Shown: one piece after another, positions 56,621-64,000 of the stretch | Position numbering within the stretch: position 1 is the stretch's first letter | How the letters are laid out: each line of letters opens with the position of its first letter | Source of the DNA: Progne subis subis | Taxonomy: Eukaryota > Chordata > Aves > Passeriformes > Hirundinidae | Reading direction: 5' to 3' | Length of the DNA stretch: 64,000 nucleotides | Assembly: GCA_022316685.1 (NCBI GenBank) | Contig: JAKJHU010000158.1 | Coordinates: 94,993-158,992, forward strand | Position numbers and translations under genes: made by a program | The notes under the pieces: generated by a model | Told to the model about the DNA's origin: nothing | Database searches by the model: none | What the model saw: the letters and a program-made list of their open reading frames with translations, nothing else

Positions 56621-57414
56621 TTCATCATCCCTGCAGACCTCCACTGGCTGATAGCTCTAAATTAAGGAGGTTTATGAGGGACTTCATCCCGCTCTGGGTC
56701 CCCCTTTGCCTTTCAGCTCCCAGCTCACTGCAGGCTTTCGCCACCAGGCTCCAAGCGAGCACCTTGAGTGAGGCCAGCGAGTTTGGACACACAGCAGTGC
56801 AAATTAAAACCAGGTGTCTGTGCCCTGAAGCACCACAGACAGCCCTAAGCAGTTTAATGACATCTCTAAATAATTTTGACAGCAAAATTACTTCTCCTGT
56901 GTCACCTTTACGCTGCCCTTGACACGGCACTAACGAGACGATGCTGCTTCCCCTGCTTCTCTACATTTATTTGTCTGTCCTTCTTCCCAGGCTTCACTTT
57001 CTTTTCCTCAGAGCAGCAACAGTGCTGGCTGCAGCTGCCAATTTCCTGGGTCAGGCTCTCCCCCAGAGGGGCTAGGGGCTCAGAAATTGCCTTTTCCTAC
57101 AGCAGAGCCCAGGACACTTCCAGGGAATCAGCCCCATGCTGGCTGTGGGGCAAGGAACCCACCCTCTGCAGCCTTGGAGCATCCCAGGAGAAGATCTGCT
57201 CCCTCACACACCGAGCTCAGCACAGATTTTCCTTCCCTCTCTTCCAGGCCAGGGTTGCACAAGCACTGACCTCGTACACGGCTCCTCCTGTGCCCTTCCA
57301 TCACACGAGACCTTTCTCCTCCACTGTCTCCTTGCTGCTCCCTGGAAGAGCAGAAATCTTCACCCCAGCTCTGCACGAGGGCAAACCTCGCCCCCCTGGA
57401 GCTCCTTAAAGCCC

Positions 57415-57560
57415 CCTGTAAGATAAAATTATTTTCCTAAGCCACAGCTGCTTCTGCACCTCCGCTGTTCACTCACGAGCCTGCAATCCAATTAATATTT
57501 TCCTTTCTGGAGGGTATTTAATAATCCACAAAATTAAATCCTTCAGCGTTGCGCTGGCAC
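57415..57560. promoter_or_regulatory. Candidate conserved noncoding element
   Basis: Contains AAGATAAAATTATTTTCCTA, GCAATCCAATTAATATTTTC, GGGTATTTAATAATCCACAA (TAATCC core) and AATTAAATCC. Unique AT-rich DNA between GC-rich flanks; function is inferred. Confidence 0.35.
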
Positions 57561-59830
57561 TCTCAGTGCCATTGATCTGGGTTTGTCTTGCCTGTGCACA
57601 GAACAATAACTGCTCCTTTTCTTGGAGCAGCACCCACCCTGCAGCCCCCTGGCAGCAGCAGCAGCTGCTGCATGCCCTGCCCAGGAGCGGAGCTTGGACC
57701 GTCAGGAATCACTTCCAGCACACAGAGCATTCCAGGGCTCCTCTCCCAGCCACACTGATTCCCATTTCCAGCTGTTTGCCCCTGAAAATCCCCTGCTGGG
57801 AGCACTCTCGGAGCCCAAAGCGGTGGATTTTCGGGACTTTTCTGTGACAGCAGCAGCGCAGAGGTTCCCACTGCCCTCAGAGCTGGACCCAACCCCAGCA
57901 CCCTGCCCAGCGCTCAATGGGCTCTGGGAGGCTCTCACCCCATTCCAGAGCAGGATTCACCTTATCTCCAGTTCCTCCATAAAGCTGAAATCTGACAGGG
58001 TTTGAATCAACTTCAGTTGTTAAGAATGCAAGCTGAACTTGCAGTGCAACACAGGTTAAAAGGGCCAAGTCCTCTAAAAAATCAAAACAGAAACAAAAAA
58101 AAACCCTGCAAACAAACAAAAAAAAGCCCATCTATCTCCAAAACCTCCAACAAACACTAACCTGAACTAAAATGTGCTGGATTAAAAGCAACAAGCCAAA
58201 TCAGCATGAAACCACAAATAAAAATCAACAGACTGTGCCAAAGACCTTGGGGGGATTTGGAGGTTTATAAGTCTGCTTTACAGAGGGGCTTTTTCCACAT
58301 TCACGAGGCAGCCCCGAGGGACACAAAGGCAAAGTTATGAAAACAGTTCCCTGAACATAAACCCCAACATTCTCCAGCTCCCATCCCAAAGCCCAGAAAG
58401 GAACCTAAATCTAATCTATTCGGTTAACAGTGAATTTTCAGAATTAATCCTGCTTCTGCAGCCAAGGAAATTCTCCAGCAGACAAAGTCCTCTTACCATA
58501 GGAAAGTTCTCCTGGAAGACTCGTGCCCGGTGTCAGGATTCCCCTTTTGGTCAAAGCCTCTGGATTTGGATCCCGTCACGCTCAGGATCTCCCTTCCCTG
58601 CCCAGGTGCTGCTCTGCTCCTGGCTCTCCAAGGAAGCTGTGGAGCTCCAGGAGGGGAACACCAGGGAAGGACAGAAAGGAGATGCAGCCAGAGGCCAGCG
58701 CCACGAGGGGCACAAAGCCACTCCCTGGGGTGACACCGAGCTGCCTCCCACCCCTGCACCCAAAACAGGCACCAGGAGAAAGCTCGGAAACCTCAGGGCT
58801 AAACAACAGATTTTGCTCATTACTGACGTTTTTGAAGTCAGCAGCAGATAGTTCCTCTTTCCAGCCCTGACAAAGTCTTGGACTGATGCCTGAACCTCAG
58901 GGCAGCAAAGGAAAACAACAACCACGACGACAAAAAGGAAAAAAAAAGCAGCAAATAAAAGGAATCACATATAAATCAAACCAAGAGCAAAACACAGCCC
59001 CAGCAAATATATGAATTCCCACTGTCAGTGCCCCAGCCATGCACAGCCACCCGTGTGTCTGCGTGTGACTGAGATGGGGCAAAACCCAAACATCATTTAT
59101 TGCTCGTTTTGCTTTGTTTGAACGTGGCCGTGTCACAACAGCTTTGGGGAAGTGGGTCTTTCTTCTCTACCTGAACCCCAAAAGGGCCGCCCTGTCCAAG
59201 AAATGACAGGAAAAGAGGATGAGGATCAGCCAGTCTCCAGCCCTAACCCCTTGGAGAGGCAGCACTGCAAGAATGGAAAACACAGCAAGGGTCACACTCT
59301 GTCTGATAAGGGAAACAACCGAGTGTATCAAGGTATGCAAGGTCCACTGTTACCCTGGACGTGTGATGCTGGACCTCACAAATCTGAGGTATTCTGCTCA
59401 TCAAGGGGGATTTCAGAGCTGATCTCCCTCCCTCAGGCTGTGGAAGCTCACAGCCGCTTCCAAGAGCAGCCCTGGAAGCGGAGATGGAGAGAATGCAGGG
59501 GTGGGGACTGGAGCAGAGGGAAGCTCATGGGGCAGAGGGAACCCTGGAGGGAATGGGTTTCACCCGGACAGACTGGAATCCATCCAGGGCTCCAAACAAC
59601 GTGAACTGTGCCTGCCCCAAACTGGCAGGTACAAATGTGGGGGGACAGCCCTGTTCACATCCGGAGCTCACTCTGGGAAGGTTTGGCATCCTGTGCCTCC
59701 CCAAAACCTGTGCCATTCTCCCGTCCAGATGGCAAAAACCTCTGTGAGGGCACAGAGCCCGGGGGCAGACCCTGCTTCCCCACGGCTGTGCCCTGGGAAG
59801 GACCCTCAGCCCTTCTGAGCCCCAGCGTGC
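57561..59830. other. Intron a-b, unique sequence with A-rich runs
   Basis: Balanced intronic sequence with A-rich stretches at 58075-58130. No exon or mobile element was recognised. Confidence 0.45.
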
Positions 59831-60460
59831 AGGGGAGGGGGGGAGGGACGGGAGGATGGATGGATGGATGGATGGATGGATGGGCGGATGGATGGATGGG
59901 CGGATGGATGGATGGGCAGACGGATGGATGGACGGATGGATGGATGGGCGGACGGATGGATGCATGGATGGACAGACAGCCGCCGGCGCGGGGGCGGTCG
60001 GGGGCGGAGGCGCCGGCGGGGCCGCTCCCCCCGAGCCGCGCAGGAAACCGGCGGTCGGTGGCGGAGCGGGGCCCGGCGCCGGCCCCGTCTGCAGCTGCAG
60101 CGAGCGAGCAGCGCCGGGCGGTGGGGGGCGGGCGCCGGGCCCCGGCCCCCCCGGGACACGGGCGGGGAACGCGGCGCCAGCGGCGGCCGGGGGCACCGGG
60201 GGGCACCGGGGGGCACCGGGGCTCGGAGCCCTGCGGGGAGCGGGGAGGGCTCAGCCCGGCCCGGGGGCGCTGCCAGCCCGGGGGCTGCGGCTCGCTGCAA
60301 TTTCCTTTCCAGACCGAGCCCTCTTCTCCCCCCGACCGCGGGAGGGAACCGGGCAGGGGCTCGGAGCCGGCGCTGCCGCTGCTCCCAGCCCCCGGCGCTG
60401 CCGCCCGCCCGGCCGGGCTGGCAGGGACACACGGGATGACACCGTTCCGCAGGGACACAC
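59830..60460. promoter_or_regulatory. Intronic CpG island with GC boxes
   Basis: From about 59975 to 60420 CG dinucleotides are very dense and there are repeated GGGCGG/GGGGCGG boxes (for example GGGGGCGGAGGCGCCGGCGG near 60000-60020). It lies 2.4 kb downstream of exon a inside the a-b intron. It could start a shorter SAMD11 transcript that omits exon a, or an antisense RNA on the plus strand. No first exon could be defined. Confidence 0.6.
59853..59972. repeat. (GATG)n microsatellite with GGCG interruptions
   Basis: About 120 bp of GGATGGAT units interrupted by GGGCGGAT and GGCAGAC variants, abutting the CpG island. Confidence 0.97.
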
Positions 60461-60706
60461 GGGATGTCACCGTTCCTGCAGGCACACACGGGATGTCACC
60501 GTTCCGCAGGGACACACGGGATGTCACCGTTCCGCAGGGACACACGGGATTGTCACTGTTCTCACAGGGGACACACGGGATGTCACCGTTCTCACAGGGA
60601 CACACGGGATGTCACCGTTCCCACAGGGACACACGGGATGTCACCGTTCTCACAGGGACACACGGGATGTCACCGTTCACACAGGGACACACGGGATTGT
60701 CACCAG
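60420..60706. repeat. Minisatellite, 28-bp CAGGGACACACGGGATGTCACCGTTC-type
   Basis: About ten copies of a 28-30 bp unit built from CAGGGACACACGGGATGTCA and CCGTTCC/CTCA. It begins where the CpG island ends. Confidence 0.97.
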
Positions 60707-62834
60707 TCCCAGGAGCACTGCCTTTGCTGTCAGCGGGGAGCAGATGCACAGAGATGCAAACCCCTACAGGCGGCTGCTTTGCCCCTTCCAGAAGCACTGC
60801 TTGAGTTTTCCCGGCCTATTCCCGCTGTCCAAGGACCGATTTCAGAGCAGTGGAACCCGCTGCAGACAGGATCAGCTCCCCACCTCCACACCCCAGCGGA
60901 TCGCACGAGGACCAGGCACTGCCAGGCTCTGTCATCTGCACTGTAAAATATGAAGCCTTTCTGCTTTTGAGGGGAATTGGCCCTTGGATCTCAGCGGTGC
61001 TTGAGCGGGCAATCACTAAATGGGAAATATAAACCGTGCCTGATTCCTAACCCTCCTCCTGGTGTGACTGTCCTGGATGTGCAGTGCACGTAGCTGCCAC
61101 AAAGCACTGCTAAAAGGCTTCAGGTTCAAAATGTGGAAGTGTTCTTTGGTAAGGGTCATGTGCTAATACAGCACAGAAAGTGCAGGGAGCGTTGAGAAAC
61201 AGCTCTGACAGAAATCCTCACCGGGCTCTGGCTTTGCTGTGCAAATTTTGACATCCAAACCCCCTTTCCCAGCTGGGGCAGCAGTGGGAGGCAAGTCCAG
61301 AAAGATTTATTTCTCCTTTCCCAGAACTGCACCAACCTCTTTTTCCCTGTCTGTACTTTCCAAAGCCAGTTCTCCAAGGCAGCACCAGACTATGGTTTCA
61401 TGCAGAGCTGTCTTCCCACCTGGAAATGCACCTAGCCCTGCACAGCTCCTGAAAATGCTGCTGCTGGCAAAGTGCATTATGACCTTTTGGCCACTGCTAG
61501 CCCAGAAAACGCCCAGCAGACAGCGTCACCTGGCTAGGCACTTCTCAGCACCCCCACAACAGCAGCACATCCCTGTCACTGGCAGGGTTTTGGCTCTGAG
61601 CCCCACAGCTGGCAACTAAAGCACAGACAAAACTCACAGCTGGACAAAGCTGCGCACACCGCACATCACACGCTGCCCCTCCAACTCCAGGCGCTGGCAA
61701 GAGCCAGGTTCCAGCACAGCTGCTGTCAAATGCCACACCAGGCAGGCAGGACACATCTCCCCGTTAATTCATGGAACTGCTGATGACTGCTCCGAGCCCC
61801 TTCCCACGGCAGCGCGGGCGTGTGTAACACAGCCGTGCTCGCACAGACACCACGCAGGAAGGACTGCAGCCCCTGGCTCTGTCATTTCCAATCACAGAGA
61901 CACTGCACGTGAACACAGATTGTCCACTCGACCCCAGCAAGCAACAAAATCCAAAATGGTTGATTTCCAGTGGATAAAAGCACATCATTTCCACCTGTAC
62001 CTGTTTCCACAGTGCTACCGACAATGTCTTAAGTCATTGTTGTTCTTTCAGACCAAGAGCTGCTTCAGTTCCCCAAACCAACAGCTCTGCCCTCCCAGCT
62101 GGATGTTATTGTACTTCATGGCTGTTTTTACACACGATGAACTCTTTTAAGGCCTGACTTTACTACGATTTCAGTTGCCTTTTATTTACAGCATCAACAT
62201 CTTTTCCACGAAAATGCTGATGAGAGATTTTGGAAGTCTGAGTATAAAAGCAAGAACACACAAGGAACCCAAAAGTTGGGAAGGGAAGATCCATAAAAGC
62301 CGTAACAGATCTATGCCAGGAGCAATGCTCAAGCTGTGAGCACCCGAGCTGCTCCTCATGCAGCTACCGAGGGTTTGTACACTGCGCTGCTCTGACTCTA
62401 ACACGTGGGCACAATTACATTTCCCTTTTGCTTTATTTAGTCACTTTCACACCTCTGCACAGCGCGCAGAAACCAAGGGGTGGGAGTACGGAAGAGGCTC
62501 CTCAATGATTTGCCTCTCCCCCTGAAAAGCAGAAAATCCCACCGAGAGCTGCTTCCTTCAGGTCAAACACTGCTCTTCCCATCTGCTCTGCTTCCAAGCT
62601 CCTCTCTGCTCACCTCTAACCCTGCTGGAACCCTCACAGTGCAGGCAGGGCTCTGGCAGCCTCCGTGACCCTCAGAGATCACAGCTCCACGAGCACGGAA
62701 GCAAAGGGTTTTGTTGTTTTGTTTTCTGTTGGGTAGGGTTTTTTTTTGGTTTTTTTTTTTTTCTTTTTAGGGGAGGGAGGCAGAGGAGAGGGAAGATGTC
62801 TTAACCAAAGCACATAGTTTAACAATAATCTTAC
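60707..62834. other. Intron a-b next to exon a, unique sequence
   Basis: Mostly single-copy, AT-balanced DNA. A T-rich run is at about 62736-62770. The segment 61940-62210 (TGGTTGATTTCCAGTGGATA, TGTCTTAAGTCATTGTTGTT, TTATTGTACTTCATGGCTGT) may be conserved. No exon was recognised. Confidence 0.4.
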
Positions 62835-62926
62835 CACTGGAGACGAAATTCGACACCCAGGGCAATCACAGATTGGAGGATGTACCTGTAAGATTCCTTT
62901 GGACATAAGAGTCTTCAAACTTTTCC
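62835..62926 (-). CDS. SAMD11: SAMD11 exon a (holds the short-isoform start codon)
   Basis: This 92-bp exon encodes (G)KSLKTL then MSKGILQVHPPICDCPGCR and ISSPV, essentially identical to human SAMD11 as I recall it. The acceptor AG is at 62928-62927, behind a long pyrimidine tract (62935-62975 read on the minus strand). The donor is GTG|GTAAGA with GT at 62834-62833. The classical start ATG is at 62906-62904, but its context is weak (C at -3, T at +4). The frame is open across the acceptor, and the six residues before the Met match the longer human isoform in which a SAND-like domain precedes them. The exon is therefore probably internal in the long form and the first coding exon in a short form. 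The Cys-rich CDCPGC motif is visible. The acceptor phase needs one base from an upstream exon. Confidence 0.95.
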
Positions 62927-63094
62927 CTGTATGCAGAGGAGAAGAAAAAAGGAGGAGAAGAAGAAAAAGAATCAGCACGTTTATAAAAGGAAAGTATTTA
63001 GGGAAGGGGGGAGGGGGAGGCACGCGTCTGCTTCTATACAAACAGCCCTCCCCTTGCCTGCCTGCCAGCACCCATCCCCGCCTGCCCTGCAGCC

Positions 63095-63950
63095 AGCTTT
63101 ATCCCCCGCAGGTCCCCGCAGGGGAGCCCGGCACAGCCCCGCAGGTCCCCTCGGAGCGGAGCCCCGCACAGCCCCGCAGGTCCCCTCGGAGCGGAGCCCC
63201 GCACATCCCCGCAGCCCTGCCCGGGCTCGGTGCCGGCGCTGCCGCAGCCCCGCGGCCGGAGGCGCTCCCGCAGCTCCCGCAGCCCCCGCACCGGGCACGG
63301 CCCCGGGCACCTCCCGTTGCTCCTCCGTGCCCTGCGCCTCGCTCCTCCTGACTCACCCCAGAGCGGCTGAGGCTTCCCGAAGGCAGCAGGAGCCCAGGAA
63401 TAAAAGAAACGGGCGCGATGCGCGAGGCGGCGACAATTAGCGCGGCCCCGAAGCGCTGCCCCCGCTCTCTGGCGATCAATAACCCAGGCGAGGTGTCAGT
63501 CACCTCCTAATCGCTCCTCGGCCCCCCGGGCCGACACCTCCAGCTCTCGGCTCATTACGTGCCGCCCGGGCCGTGCCCGCCCGCCCCCGCCGCTCCCCCG
63601 GCCCCGCTCTCCACCTGCCGCCCGCAGCAGCAGCTCCGCCGCGGAGCCGCGACTGCGGCGCCGGCTCGGGCGGGGAGGGGAGGGAGGCAGGGCAGGCGCC
63701 CGTCAGCAGCCGCCGGCGCGGCGGAGGTCCCGCACCACCCAGCTGCGAGGGGAACACCCCCTGCGCCCCGCCCGCCGCCCCGCCGGTGCCTGGCCGGGCC
63801 GCGCTGCCGCTCCCCGCGGCGCCGGCTCCGCCACCGCCGGGCAGGCGACCACCCCGAGCCCCGGGGTCCGCACCCCGCCGCCGCCCGCGCCACATCAAAC
63901 TTCTCTCCAGCGGAGAGGAGCCCCCCAAATCCCCCCCGCCATCCCCCCCT
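63095..63950. promoter_or_regulatory. CpG island upstream of SAMD11 exon a (candidate promoter)
   Basis: A dense CpG island of about 850 bp begins about 170 bp upstream of the exon a acceptor. It contains CCGCCCCCGCCGCTCC-type GC boxes and no obvious TATA box. The position fits the promoter and noncoding first exon of the short SAMD11 isoform that starts at MSKGILQ, with the long SAND-containing isoform coming from further upstream. A non-GC patch at 63425-63560 (GCGACAATTAGCGCGG, GGCGATCAATAACCCAGG, TCCTAATCGCTCC) could hold the core regulatory sites. Transcription start and direction are inferred. Confidence 0.6.
63128..63212. repeat. 35-bp tandem duplication in CpG island
   Basis: Two and a half copies of CCCCGCAGGTCCCCTCGGAG plus CGGAGCCCCGCACAG. 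Confidence 0.92.
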
Positions 63951-64000
63951 TCCCAAAAACCCTTCCCCCCAAATGCAACCCGTTCGTTCCCGAATGGCTC

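Larger units (their letters stand above)
3733..62926 (-). other. SAMD11: SAMD11 gene body (partial; both ends outside window)
   Basis: Seven exons on the minus strand join in frame into a protein that aligns along its length with my memory of vertebrate SAMD11. Landmarks include MSKGILQVHPPICDCPGCR, HTHWDLNISFRETSC, QSRQLVMPETQSRCEF, EEHYRRMMSALNEHG and SSSQRRKQGLPQHR. In mammals SAMD11 is a nuclear protein with a C-terminal SAM domain. It works with SAMD7 in a PRC1-type Polycomb complex that silences inappropriate genes in rod photoreceptors. This window covers only the low-complexity middle of the protein. The SAM-domain exons must lie below position 1 and the SAND-like N-terminal exons above 64000. 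Intron phases from the 5' end are 1 (before a), 0, 2, 2, 1, 1, 1, 2 (after g). No other protein gene was found on either strand. Confidence 0.95.

Noticed and set aside
59525..60953. Long open frames in both directions through the 60-kb CpG island
   Set aside because: Pro/Arg/Gly/Ala composition from CpG DNA plus translation of (GATG)n and the 28-bp repeat; no conserved segment.
63099..63956. Minus-strand open frames considered as the SAMD11 SAND or N-terminal exon
   Set aside because: None contains the expected SAND-like motifs (EWLTPNEFQF, DWKRSIRHK); they are CpG-island frames.
1..64000. tRNA, rRNA, snoRNA or microRNA genes
   Set aside because: No recognisable cloverleaf boxes, rRNA blocks or convincing hairpins were seen by eye; a covariance-model scan would be needed to exclude small RNAs.
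1..64000. A novel multi-gene system
   Set aside because: Apart from the SAMD11 exons, no open frame on either strand shows exon-like, splice-flanked coding sequence with a recognisable protein signature.

Overview
This is vertebrate nuclear DNA, almost certainly from a bird. The evidence is seven small, well-spliced exons spread over 59 kb, several fragments of CR1 LINE (the dominant avian retrotransposon), one avian-type ERV LTR, and an unusually high density of GC-rich minisatellites typical of a gene-dense avian microchromosome. The LTR leans towards a passerine, but the species cannot be fixed from sequence alone. Nothing prokaryotic is present (no operons, CRISPR or phage).

The only protein-coding gene I can support is SAMD11 (sterile alpha motif domain containing 11) on the minus strand. 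It enters from beyond position 64000 and leaves beyond position 1. Seven internal coding exons are recognised, in transcript order: a 62926-62835, b 42560-42382, c 38379-38329, d 27538-27414, e 14836-14744, f 8565-8401, g 3880-3733. Each has an AG acceptor and a GT donor, and the reading frame is continuous through all seven (853 coding bases, about 284 residues). They encode the middle of the protein, between an upstream SAND-like region and the C-terminal SAM domain. Neither of those domains lies in this window.

Between the exons are introns of about 4 to 20 kb. They hold: (i) three CpG islands: 3.5-4.6 kb over exon g, 59.8-60.5 kb inside the largest intron, and 63.1-63.95 kb just upstream of exon a; (ii) about 20 tandem repeat blocks, including a 309-bp pure (GGGAA)n tract, two unrelated 51-bp minisatellites, and long minisatellites at 4.6-5.4, 16.7-17.4, 32.9-33.6, 47.3-48.0 and 54.8-55.1 kb; (iii) about ten CR1 pieces and one LTR; (iv) several AT-rich, homeodomain- or POU-motif-rich islands without repeats, which look like conserved enhancers; (v) a pair of diverged dispersed repeats (43.1 and 46.1 kb) that I could not assign to a known family.

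Most long open frames in the window run through minisatellites or CpG islands and are not genes. In mammals SAMD11 acts with SAMD7 in a Polycomb PRC1-type silencing complex in photoreceptors. The candidate enhancers are therefore of interest as retinal regulatory elements, but that link is inference.
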